Positions 1 to 5,836 of a stretch of DNA of 7,479 nucleotides are shown here, in pieces. The stretch is from Clostridium lentum (GTDB lineage Bacteria > Bacillota > Clostridia > Clostridiales > Clostridiaceae). The notes under the pieces were generated by a model. The model saw only the letters and a list, made by a program, of their open reading frames with translations. It made no database searches and was not told the origin of the DNA. Within the stretch, counting starts at the first letter, position 1; each line of letters opens with the position of its first letter. The stretch is taken from positions 1-7,479 of the forward strand of contig NZ_JACOOQ010000032.1 of NCBI RefSeq assembly GCF_014287815.1, read 5' to 3'. The translations under genes and the position numbers were made by a program.

Positions 1-36
1 ATACGGAATAAAGTATTAATTAATAGGAAAAATATA

Positions 37-67
37 GCATAGAACCGATGTTAGTTCTATGCCTTTT
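37..67 (+). terminator. Terminator-like hairpin of an upstream unit (weak U-run)
   Basis: A perfect 9-bp stem (37-45 with 54-62) closes an 8-base loop and is followed by CTTTT. The U-run is short, so this may be an internal hairpin of an RNA whose main terminator is the next hairpin. Flanking bases 11-17 and 70-76 are also complementary and would enclose it. The gene it belongs to is outside the window. Confidence 0.45.
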
Positions 68-86
68 AGAATACTTAAAATTAAAT

Positions 87-119
87 TCCCGAAGGGAGCG
101 TGGCGAAAGCCACTTTTTT
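87..119 (+). terminator. Strong intrinsic terminator with GAAA tetraloop
   Basis: A small TCCC/GGGA hairpin (87-97) is followed by a GTGGC/GCCAC stem (100-104 with 109-113) closed by a GAAA tetraloop, then six T residues from 114. The GNRA loop, GC-rich stem and U-run are the classic form of a Rho-independent terminator. It ends a plus-strand transcript entering from the left and insulates the EF-G paralog from it. No coding sequence is recognisable in 1-86, so the product is unknown and could be a non-coding RNA. Confidence 0.75.
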
Positions 120-120
120 A

Positions 121-360
121 TACGTAAAGATAATTTAGGGGTAAGGTATAAGGAGAAATATTAAATAATAAGTAATATAAATTAAAATGGATAAATACTA
201 TTAATTAAGGGAATAATTTTATAACAATAGAAAGTAAATAAAATACTTTTAGAAATATTATGAGGCTTGTACTATTTGAACATATTAAAACATAAAAATT
301 TAATAGATATTTATTAAGTTAAATAGTTTTAATATAAATTATATAAATATTATATATAAG
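121..360 (+). other. AT-rich intergenic leader, no gene seen
   Basis: About 240 bases of very AT-rich DNA lie between the terminator and the ribosome-site region of the EF-G paralog. Short ATG-initiated frames here, such as the one at 187, stop within a few codons and lack a usable ribosome site. An AAGGAG at 150-155 has no start codon at a workable distance. The promoter of the downstream gene should lie here. Confidence 0.6.
276..304 (+). promoter_or_regulatory. Candidate promoter of the EF-G paralog
   Basis: TTGAAC (276-281) and TTTAAT (299-304) are separated by 17 bases, giving 4/6 and 5/6 matches to the sigma-A consensus. Transcription would start near 311 and leave a leader of about 100 bases. 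In DNA this AT-rich such matches are common, and other -10-like boxes lie downstream at 330-358, so the choice is tentative. Confidence 0.35.
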
Positions 361-366
361 AAAGGC

Positions 367-408
367 AGGTGAAAGATAGTACTTAGGGCAAGTATTATCT
401 AAGATATC
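367..408 (+). promoter_or_regulatory. Distant Shine-Dalgarno and spacer hairpin before the EF-G paralog
   Basis: The only good ribosome site is AGGTGA (367-372), whose end is 36 bases from the ATG at 409. The gap contains an 11-bp stem (374-384 with 390-400, one G-U pair) with loop AGGGC. If the hairpin folds, just one base before it (373) and eight after it (401-408) remain between the Shine-Dalgarno and the ATG, a normal effective spacing. An in-frame TAA at 400-402 rules out an upstream start, and nothing resembling a ribosome site lies in 401-408. Confidence 0.6.
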
Positions 409-2496
409 ATGAAAAACTACAATTTTGAAAGTTTAAGAAATGTAGGTTTGATAGGACATGGTGCTACAGGAAAGACATCATTAGCAGAGGCATTACTATA
501 TTATACAGGCACTACTGATAGACTTGGAAAAAATGAAGATGGAACCACTGTAATGGATTACGAAGCAGAAGAAAAAAAGAGAGGTATTTCTTTATCAACT
601 TCTGTAGCTTGTGTTGAATCTAATAATACAAAGATTAATATAGTTGATATGCCTGGATATTTTGATTTTGAAGGCGAAATGATACAAGGAATGAAAGCAG
701 TAGATATAGCAACAATTGTAGTATGCGCTGTATCAGGTGTTGAAGTAGGAACGGAAAAAGCATGGAAGTATTGCAATAAAGTAAATATTCCAAGGGCATT
801 TTTTATTAATAAAATGGATAGGGAAAATGCAGATTTTGATAAGACATTAGAACAAATGAAAGAAAAATTTGGTCTTAGCATAGTACCAATAGAATATCCA
901 ATTGGTAAAGAAGAAAATTTTACTGGTGTAGTAAATATAATTTCACAAAAAGCATTTAAATTAGACAATAAAACTAAAAAAATGGTAAGTATAGATATTC
1001 CTGCAGATCTTATTGATAAAGTAAATGAATGTAGACAAATGATAATGGAAACAGTTGCTGAGACTGATGAAGAATTATTAGAAAAATATTTAGAAAATGG
1101 AAAACTTAGTGATGAAGATATTTATTCAGGATTTATAAAAGGTTGTTCTGATGGAGAGATAGCTCCTGTATTATGTGGAAGTGCTACGAAAGTAGTAGGT
1201 ATCAAATCAATGTTAGAAAATATTATAGGATGTTTCCCATCACCTAGATACTCACGTGCTCATAAAGCATTAGATATTGATACTGGTGATGAAATTTATA
1301 TTAAGGTTGAAGAAGATAAACCATTTTCAGCTTATGTATTTAAAACTATAGCTGATCCTTTTGTAGGAAAGATTTCATTGTTTAAAGTAATTACTGGCAA
1401 ATTAAATGGAGATGCTGTAGTAAAGAACACTAATAGTGGCAAGCAAGAAAAATTATCTCATTTATTCTTTATGAGAGGAAAAAATCAAATTGTTACTGAT
1501 GAAATAATTGCTGGAGATATAGGTGCAGTAGCTAAATTACAATTCACATCAACTGGAGATACTTTATGTAGTCAAGAGATTAATATTAAATATGATAAGA
1601 TTAAGCTTCCTGTACCAGTTATGTCAATGGCAATACTTCCCAAAACAAAAGGTGATGAAGAAAAGATTTCTTTAGCATTATCTAAACTTATTGAAGAGGA
1701 TCCTGTTTTTAAAATTGAAAGAGATAAGGAAAATGCAGAGACAATAATTTGGGGTTTAGGAGAAACTCATTTGGAAGTAATAGCTAGTAGGATAAAGAAT
1801 AAATTTGGAGCAGATGTTATTTTACAGACTCCAAAGATTCCATATAGGGAAACTATTAAAGGAAAGTCTGATGTTCAAGGTAAATACAAGAAACAATCAG
1901 GAGGACATGGTCAATATGGAGATGTTAAGATAAAATTTGAACCAAGAAATGATGGTGAATTTGATTTAGATTTTGTTGATAAAGTAGTAGGTGGAGCTGT
2001 TCCAAGAAACTTCATACCAGCGGTAGAGAAAGGATTAAGAGAATGTATGTCCAGTGGTGTCTTGGCTGGATATCCTGTTGTAGGAGTGAAAGCTACATTA
2101 TATGATGGATCATACCATCCAGTTGATTCTTCAGAAATGGCTTTTAAAATAGCAGCATCTATTGCTTACAAAAAGGGGTTAGAAAGTGCAAAGCCAATCT
2201 TATTGGAACCTATAATGAATGTAGAAATTAAGGTTCCAGATGAATACATGGGTGATGTAATGGGAGATATAAATAAAAAGAGAGGTAGAGTTATGGGAAT
2301 GGAACAAGTAGGTGATGAACAGAAAGTTATTGCGGAAGTGCCTATGGCTGAAATGTTTAATTACGCTACTTCATTAAGAGCAATGACTCACGCAAGAGGA
2401 AGTTATGTAAGTTCTTTTGGTAGATATGAAGAAGTTCCTGAATCAGAACTAATAAAGATATTAAATGAAGCAAAGAAATTAAAGGCAGAAGCTTAA
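409..2496 (+). CDS. Elongation factor G paralog (EF-G2-type translational GTPase)
   Basis: A 695-residue protein colinear with EF-G (about 690-700) over all five domains. The GTPase domain shows the P-loop GHGATGKTS (16-24), switch I ending RGIS (58-61), DMPGYFDF (80-87), NKMD (134-137) and GSAT (257-260). Domain IV has QSGGHGQYGDV (496-506) and HPVDSSEMAFKIAAS (570-584). Domain V begins near LLEPIMNVEIKVP (598-610) and includes AEVPMAEMFNYATSLRAMT (642-660). Canonical EF-G has AHIDAGKTT in the P-loop and a catalytic His in DTPGH. Here the P-loop is Gly-rich and the His is Tyr84, as I recall for the EF-G2 branch, so this is probably not the main translocase. The start is forced: an in-frame stop is at 400-402 and the P-loop needs the N-terminus. 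The gene stands alone between terminators. Its role (auxiliary translocation, recycling or stress) cannot be read from sequence. Confidence 0.92.
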   Translation: MKNYNFESLRNVGLIGHGATGKTSLAEALLYYTGTTDRLGKNEDGTTVMDYEAEEKKRGISLSTSVACVESNNTKINIVDMPGYFDFEGEMIQGMKAVDIATIVVCAVSGVEVGTEKAWKYCNKVNIPRAFFINKMDRENADFDKTLEQMKEKFGLSIVPIEYPIGKEENFTGVVNIISQKAFKLDNKTKKMVSIDIPADLIDKVNECRQMIMETVAETDEELLEKYLENGKLSDEDIYSGFIKGCSDGEIAPVLCGSATKVVGIKSMLENIIGCFPSPRYSRAHKALDIDTGDEIYIKVEEDKPFSAYVFKTIADPFVGKISLFKVITGKLNGDAVVKNTNSGKQEKLSHLFFMRGKNQIVTDEIIAGDIGAVAKLQFTSTGDTLCSQEINIKYDKIKLPVPVMSMAILPKTKGDEEKISLALSKLIEEDPVFKIERDKENAETIIWGLGETHLEVIASRIKNKFGADVILQTPKIPYRETIKGKSDVQGKYKKQSGGHGQYGDVKIKFEPRNDGEFDLDFVDKVVGGAVPRNFIPAVEKGLRECMSSGVLAGYPVVGVKATLYDGSYHPVDSSEMAFKIAASIAYKKGLESAKPILLEPIMNVEIKVPDEYMGDVMGDINKKRGRVMGMEQVGDEQKVIAEVPMAEMFNYATSLRAMTHARGSYVSSFGRYEEVPESELIKILNEAKKLKAEA

Positions 2497-2503
2497 AATA
2501 ATA

Positions 2504-2536
2504 AGAGGTGGAGTATAATTTCACCTCTATTTTCTA
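2504..2536 (+). terminator. Terminator of the EF-G paralog
   Basis: An AGAGGTG/CACCTCT stem (2504-2510 with 2522-2528, 7 bp) with an 11-base loop is followed by ATTTTCT. It starts 8 bases after the stop codon. The loop is long and the U-run is moderate, so readthrough into the next gene is possible. Confidence 0.65.
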
Positions 2537-2618
2537 TTAAAATATATTACGAATGAATAAAATATAATTTATTTACATAAATTATTATTGAGTAAAAATA
2601 TAGATGGACTAAAGTAGT

Positions 2619-2624
2619 AGGAGG
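2619..2624 (+). promoter_or_regulatory. Consensus ribosome binding site for the 78-aa protein
   Basis: A perfect AGGAGG lies 9 bases before the ATG at 2634. This is the strongest argument that the small frame is a real gene. Confidence 0.85.
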
Positions 2625-2633
2625 ATATTAAAT

Positions 2634-2870
2634 ATGCCTGACTATAGAATGGATATAAAGGGAAAGTTAGGACTAGGAGAATATAGTGATATATATGACT
2701 ATATGGGAATAGTTGATAAAAATGATAATTTTACAATTACTTTAGATGCATCAAATAAACAGCACATAAATATAATTACTTCGATGCTAAGAGAAGGAAA
2801 TTTTGTAATAATAGATCAAGGAATTGATACTCTTGGAGGTTATTATATTAATGCTAATAAGTATAAATAA
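2634..2870 (+). CDS. Small conserved-looking protein of unknown function (78 aa)
   Basis: I do not recognise a characterised family. The protein is soluble, with no signal peptide, membrane segment or cysteine. It begins MPDYRMDIKGKLGLGEY and is rich in Asp, Tyr, Ile and Asn. Residues 24-40 alternate hydrophobic and polar (MGIVDKNDNFTITLDAS), suggesting beta strands, followed by a likely helix around HINIITSMLREGN and a final strand-like GGYYINA. That fits a small alpha/beta fold but is inference. A perfect AGGAGG at ideal spacing, clean clostridial codon use and a following hairpin terminator support a real gene. It is flanked by terminators on both sides, so it is probably expressed alone or by readthrough from the EF-G paralog. 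Context gives no clue to function. Confidence 0.8.
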   Translation: MPDYRMDIKGKLGLGEYSDIYDYMGIVDKNDNFTITLDASNKQHINIITSMLREGNFVIIDQGIDTLGGYYINANKYK

Positions 2871-2873
2871 TAT

Positions 2874-2903
2874 ATCTCTAGAGCTTTAAGCTTTAGGGAT
2901 TTT
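2874..2903 (+). terminator. Terminator of the 78-aa gene
   Basis: An 11-bp stem (2874-2884 with 2890-2900, two G-U pairs) has a 5-base loop and runs into TTTTAAATTT. It starts 3 bases after the stop codon. Confidence 0.65.
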
Positions 2904-2967
2904 AAATTTGTAAAAATAAAAACATAAAGATTTAATTATATTATGATATTAATTAATTGGATATTGA

Positions 2968-2976
2968 TGGTATAAT
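2968..2976 (+). promoter_or_regulatory. Extended -10 promoter of cinA
   Basis: A consensus TATAAT (2971-2976) is preceded by TGG (2968-2970), the extended -10 TGN motif. No good -35 is visible at 17 bases, but extended -10 promoters tolerate this. Transcription would start near 2983, leaving a leader under 30 bases that carries the Shine-Dalgarno GAGGTG (2999-3004). Confidence 0.6.
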
Positions 2977-2998
2977 TCAATTAGAAGTAAATTGAATT
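2974..2998. repeat. Perfect 9-bp inverted repeat at the cinA promoter
   Basis: AATTCAATT (2974-2982) and AATTGAATT (2990-2998) are perfect complements separated by 7 bases. The left arm overlaps the -10 box and the right arm abuts the Shine-Dalgarno at 2999. Transcripts starting near 2983 would lack the left arm, so any function would be as a DNA operator. The low complexity means chance cannot be excluded. Confidence 0.45.
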
Positions 2999-3010
2999 GA
3001 GGTGAAAAAT

Positions 3011-4261
3011 GTGAAAGCAGAAATAATAGCAATAGGTTCAGAAATATTGTTAGGAGATATTGTAAATACAAATGCACAGTATTTATCTAGAGAACTTGCT
3101 ACTTTAGGAATAGATGTATATCATCAGCAGGTAGTTGGTGATAATGAGGAAAGATTATTAAAGGCATATGATGAAGCATATAAAAGAAGCGAGCTTGTAA
3201 TAACAACTGGTGGCTTAGGACCAACACAAGATGACATTACTAAGGAGTCAGCAGCAAAGTACTTTAACAAAAAATTAAAGCTTGATGAAAATACTTTAAA
3301 AGGTATTGAGAAATATTTTAATAAGCAAGGTCGTGAATTAAAAGGAAATAATATTAAGCAGGCATATTTTCCAGAAGGTGCGATAATAATGCCTAATAGC
3401 TGTGGAACAGCCAGTGGTGTAATTATAGAAGAGGGAAATAAGAAAATGATAATATTGCCAGGGCCACCAAGGGAAATGGAAAGTATGTTTAATGAGCAAG
3501 TACTTCCTTACTTAGAAAAGTTAACAGATTGTGTGCTTAGATCAAAGATGCTAAGAATTTTTGGAATAGGTGAAAGCTTCATGGCAGAAGAGCTAGCTTA
3601 TCTTATTGATAATGGAAAAAACCCAACGGTTGCTCCTTATGCTAAAGGTGTAGATGTTAGCTTAAGGATAACAGCTAAAGGAGAAACTGAAGAGGAATGT
3701 TTAAATTTAATTGAACCAGTGGAGGCGGAAGTGAGGAAGACACTTAAAGACAAAGTGTATGGAGAAGGAGAAATTACCTTAGAGTATAAGGTAGCAGAAA
3801 TGTTATGTAAAAGCAATTTAACCATTTCCACAGCTGAATCATGTACAGGGGGAATGATTGCTGCTAAGCTAATATCATATCCAGGAGTTTCACAGGTATT
3901 TCTTGAAGGTGCTGTTACATACTCCAATGAAGCTAAGGTGAGGAGACTTGGTGTTAAGAAAGAAACCTTAAATTTATATGGTGCAGTAAGCAAAGAAACT
4001 GCCAGGGAAATGGCAGAAGGTATATGTAGAGAAAGTGGATCAGATATTTCAGTAGTTACAACTGGTATTGCAGGACCAGGTGGTGGAACAAAAGAAAAGC
4101 CAGTAGGTTTAGTATATATAGGATTATGCTTTAAAGGGGAAACAGTAGTAGAAAAGTTTATCTTCCAAGGAGAGCGAGATAAGATTAGAGAAAGAGCTAC
4201 TATGAATGCATTAAATCTATTAAGGCTAAAAATCATTGAAAAAGGATATTGTAGGGAATAA
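3011..4261 (+). CDS. cinA: CinA / nicotinamide-nucleotide amidase
   Basis: A 416-residue CinA protein, full length for the two-domain form. The N-terminal MoCF-like domain (about 1-170) opens MKAEIIAIGSEILLGDIVNT and carries TTGGLGPTQDD (65-75) and LPGPPREM (149-156). The C-terminal CinA/PncC domain (about 255-412) has STAESCTGG (273-281), TGIAGPGGG (351-359) and KPVGLVYIG (363-371). In the family the C-terminal domain deamidates nicotinamide mononucleotide to nicotinate mononucleotide for NAD salvage, and the N-terminal domain is linked to ADP-ribose pyrophosphatase activity. The name comes from competence induction in streptococci. I choose GTG at 3011, six bases after GAGGTG (2999-3004). 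The in-frame GTG at 3002 lies inside that ribosome site. cinA often neighbours recA in Bacillota, but here it stands alone between terminators, so NAD housekeeping is the safer reading. Confidence 0.95.
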   Translation: MKAEIIAIGSEILLGDIVNTNAQYLSRELATLGIDVYHQQVVGDNEERLLKAYDEAYKRSELVITTGGLGPTQDDITKESAAKYFNKKLKLDENTLKGIEKYFNKQGRELKGNNIKQAYFPEGAIIMPNSCGTASGVIIEEGNKKMIILPGPPREMESMFNEQVLPYLEKLTDCVLRSKMLRIFGIGESFMAEELAYLIDNGKNPTVAPYAKGVDVSLRITAKGETEEECLNLIEPVEAEVRKTLKDKVYGEGEITLEYKVAEMLCKSNLTISTAESCTGGMIAAKLISYPGVSQVFLEGAVTYSNEAKVRRLGVKKETLNLYGAVSKETAREMAEGICRESGSDISVVTTGIAGPGGGTKEKPVGLVYIGLCFKGETVVEKFIFQGERDKIRERATMNALNLLRLKIIEKGYCRE

Positions 4262-4267
4262 GAAAAA

Positions 4268-4311
4268 ATAATCCCGTTAATCAAATGATTAAGGGGATTA
4301 TCTTGTATATA
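4268..4311. terminator. Long hairpin after cinA, possibly bidirectional
   Basis: An 8-bp stem (4268-4275 with 4294-4301), a G-G mismatch and a further 6 bp (4277-4282 with 4287-4292) close an AAAT loop. It starts 6 bases after the cinA stop. The plus-strand tail (CTTGTAT) is a poor U-run. The A-run at 4263-4268 would give a good U-run on the minus strand. It most likely ends cinA transcripts and also blocks antisense transcription. Confidence 0.65.
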
Positions 4312-4317
4312 AATAAA

Positions 4318-4386
4318 ATGGGGGAGAGGCGATTAATTATGAAGCTTTATCCACTTCATTTATATTATTATCATATAAAACTATAA
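4318..4386 (+). CDS. Possible small ORF / leader peptide before the CPBP gene
   Basis: An ATG at 4339 follows GGGGAGAGG (4321-4329), ending 9 bases upstream, a strong ribosome site. It encodes 15 residues, MKLYPLHLYYYHIKL, ending TAA at 4384-4386. An in-frame ATG at 4318 would give 22 residues but lacks its own site. The peptide contains four tyrosines, three of them consecutive. It ends 44 bases before the CPBP start. It could be a leader peptide, a small hydrophobic peptide or a chance frame. I see no clear attenuator hairpin between it and the CPBP gene, so regulation by it is speculative. No homology can be judged at this length. Confidence 0.3.
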   Translation: MGERRLIMKLYPLHLYYYHIKL

Positions 4387-4430
4387 ATATACATTATTGC
4401 AAAGTAGATTTACAGTTAGGGGGAATGTTT

Positions 4431-5369
4431 TTGAAAAAATTGAAGGAGGCTAATATATACTTTTTAGTTATATTGCTATTAGGTATTTTTTCGGCTTATC
4501 CATTATCATATATATTTAGTATTTTAAATATTACAGACTATAGAATGAAATTGTTTATTACACATTTAACCATATTTATAATGCCAGCAATTATTTATTT
4601 ATTATTATCACCAAGAAGTATAAAAGACACTTTAAGGATTAATAAGCTTTATTTTAAAGATGCATTATTATTGATATTATTGGCATTTGTTTGCCAACCA
4701 ATGGTCACATTGTTATCTTTAATATCACAATTAGTGTTTCCTAATAATGTTGCAATGGTGATTACATCTATTATAGATACTCCATACCTTTTATTCTTGT
4801 TATTGTTTGCTGTTATGCCTGCTATAACTGAAGAAATTACTATTAGGGGAGTGGTTTTAGCTGGTTATGATGATGAAAACATCTTTGTATCAGCGGTGGT
4901 TACAGGATTGTTCTTTGGAATTATGCATTTAGATGGACAACAATTTTTATATGCAGTAGCATTAGGGATTATATTAGCATTAGTTGTTAGAATTACTAAA
5001 AGTATATTTTCTAGTATGATTATTCATTTTATCATCAATGGTACATCTGTAACATTGTCAAAGTTAATGGAGTTATTGCCAGCAAGTGAAGAGGAATTGC
5101 AGGCAGTAAGTGAAGTTACTTTAAAAAATGTACCTAATTCAGTAGTTTTAGGAGCAATATTCTTTTATGCTATTTTAACTATAATTTGCTTTGTAGCTAT
5201 ATATTTTATTTTTAAAAAGCTTATATCATTAAATATAAAGAGAAATATACTAACAAGAGAAGAGGTAAGAGTAAAAAATAGTTTGATGAAAAGTATAAAG
5301 GATGTAGTAAACTTACCATTAGTCTTAATAATAGGAATATATATTATCTATATGAATTTTTTTAGTTAA
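4431..5369 (+). CDS. CPBP-family intramembrane metalloprotease (Abi/CAAX-type)
   Basis: A 312-residue polytopic membrane protein, with about eight hydrophobic stretches, carrying the motifs of the CPBP family (CAAX protease and bacteriocin-processing, PF02517). Numbered from the TTG start these are EEITIRG with Glu134, Glu135 and Arg139, then FFGIMH with His166, then HFIIN with His199 and Asn203. In Rce1-type relatives these residues form the membrane-embedded catalytic site. Bacterial members process or protect against bacteriocins, or have unknown substrates. I prefer TTG at 4431, seven bases after AGGGGG (4418-4423). The in-frame ATG at 4425 is only one base from that site. Either gives MKKLKE or MFLKKLKE before the first helix. 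No bacteriocin, transporter or prenylation gene lies nearby, so the substrate is unknown. A TTTATA-17-TATAAA pair (4359-4387) may be a promoter but is weak. Confidence 0.88.
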   Translation: MKKLKEANIYFLVILLLGIFSAYPLSYIFSILNITDYRMKLFITHLTIFIMPAIIYLLLSPRSIKDTLRINKLYFKDALLLILLAFVCQPMVTLLSLISQLVFPNNVAMVITSIIDTPYLLFLLLFAVMPAITEEITIRGVVLAGYDDENIFVSAVVTGLFFGIMHLDGQQFLYAVALGIILALVVRITKSIFSSMIIHFIINGTSVTLSKLMELLPASEEELQAVSEVTLKNVPNSVVLGAIFFYAILTIICFVAIYFIFKKLISLNIKRNILTREEVRVKNSLMKSIKDVVNLPLVLIIGIYIIYMNFFS

Positions 5370-5398
5370 TTAAAATAAATTATATATTATTTAATTAA
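5366..5398. repeat. A/T-only inverted repeat after the CPBP gene
   Basis: TTAATTAAAATAA (5366-5378) and TTATTTAATTAA (5387-5398) are complementary apart from one extra base. They overlap the stop codon. There are almost no G-C pairs and no U-run afterwards, so this would be a poor terminator. No better one is present before the tRNA promoter. Confidence 0.35.
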
Positions 5399-5454
5399 TC
5401 AAATAGGTGAAGAAGTAGTATATTAAGCAGAAAAAAACAATATTAACAAAAATA

Positions 5455-5483
5455 TTGACATAATTATAGGAATATAATATAAT
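5455..5483 (+). promoter_or_regulatory. Perfect sigma-A promoter of tRNA-Phe
   Basis: TTGACA (5455-5460) and TATAAT (5478-5483) both match the consensus completely and are separated by exactly 17 bases. Transcription would start near 5490, giving a precursor leader of only about 5 bases. A second TATAAT at 5473-5478 has too short a spacing. A 7-bp inverted repeat (5438-5444 with 5451-5457) overlaps the -35 and may be chance. Confidence 0.9.
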
Positions 5484-5494
5484 AAAATTGTTAA

Positions 5495-5570
<76 letters not shown>

Positions 5571-5573
5571 GGT

Positions 5574-5605
5574 AAGCAGCTTGTTGAATAATAAGCTGCT
5601 TTTTT
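5574..5605 (+). terminator. Terminator of tRNA-Phe
   Basis: AAGCAGCTT (5574-5582) pairs perfectly with AAGCTGCTT (5593-5601), and three more pairs extend the stem inward. The last stem bases run into TTTTTT (5600-5605). It begins 4 bases after the CCA end. Confidence 0.9.
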
Positions 5606-5632
5606 GTGCTTAAATATATACTCATTAATTAT

Positions 5633-5687
5633 AAAAGATATATTGAATCGTTATTTTAAAATGGACGGTTTAATATATCTTTTTTTT
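5633..5687. terminator. Long AT-rich hairpin behind the tRNA unit
   Basis: Bases 5633-5651 pair with 5665-5683 over about 19 bp without a bulge, with two G-U pairs and a 13-base loop containing the palindrome ATTTTAAAAT. Eight T residues (5680-5687) follow on the plus strand. On the minus strand the hairpin is followed by TTTTATAATT. It could act as a second terminator in both directions. No gene needs it: the tRNA already has its own terminator 28 bases upstream. Confidence 0.55.
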
Positions 5688-5813
5688 ATAAAAAATATAA
5701 TAACACTATGTTAAGCTGATATAAATTAAAGATAAAAGGCAATAATATAATACTAATAGATAAAGAAATAAAGCTCTATGGTATAAATAATAAAAAGTTA
5801 ATAAAAAATATAC
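5688..5813. other. AT-rich intergenic stretch, nothing coding seen
   Basis: This is the central part of the gene-free stretch between tRNA-Phe and the 65-aa gene (5571-5925). The ATG codons here (such as 5708 and 5778) reach a stop within a few codons and have no ribosome site. I see no stable hairpin or RNA motif in this part. Confidence 0.6.
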
Positions 5814-5836
5814 AAAGAGTTATAAAATAACTCTTT
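5814..5836. repeat. Perfect 10-bp palindrome, operator-like
   Basis: AAAGAGTTAT (5814-5823) and ATAACTCTTT (5827-5836) are perfect complements around an AAA centre. The right arm overlaps the first three bases of the candidate -35 of the next gene. No U-run follows on either strand, so it is not a terminator. The position suits binding by a dimeric regulator. Confidence 0.5.

Noticed and set aside
558..968. 136-codon minus-strand open frame inside the EF-G paralog
   Set aside because: It is a shadow of the strongly conserved EF-G coding frame. Its protein is low in information and it lacks a ribosome site.
3002..3010. GTG at 3002 as the cinA start
   Set aside because: It lies within the Shine-Dalgarno GAGGTG itself. 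GTG at 3011 has the correct spacing and gives the usual CinA N-terminus.
3637..4284. 215-codon minus-strand open frame overlapping cinA
   Set aside because: It lies almost wholly inside the conserved C-terminal half of cinA and has the Ser/Pro/Leu-rich composition typical of antisense shadows.
4425..4430. ATG at 4425 as the CPBP start
   Set aside because: It is only one base from the AGGGGG ribosome site. TTG at 4431 has normal spacing. The ATG remains possible but is less likely.
5438..5457. Inverted repeat CAATATT/AATATTG at the tRNA promoter -35
   Set aside because: It is short, nearly all A/T and partly formed by the -35 consensus itself. Regulation of this tRNA is not supported.
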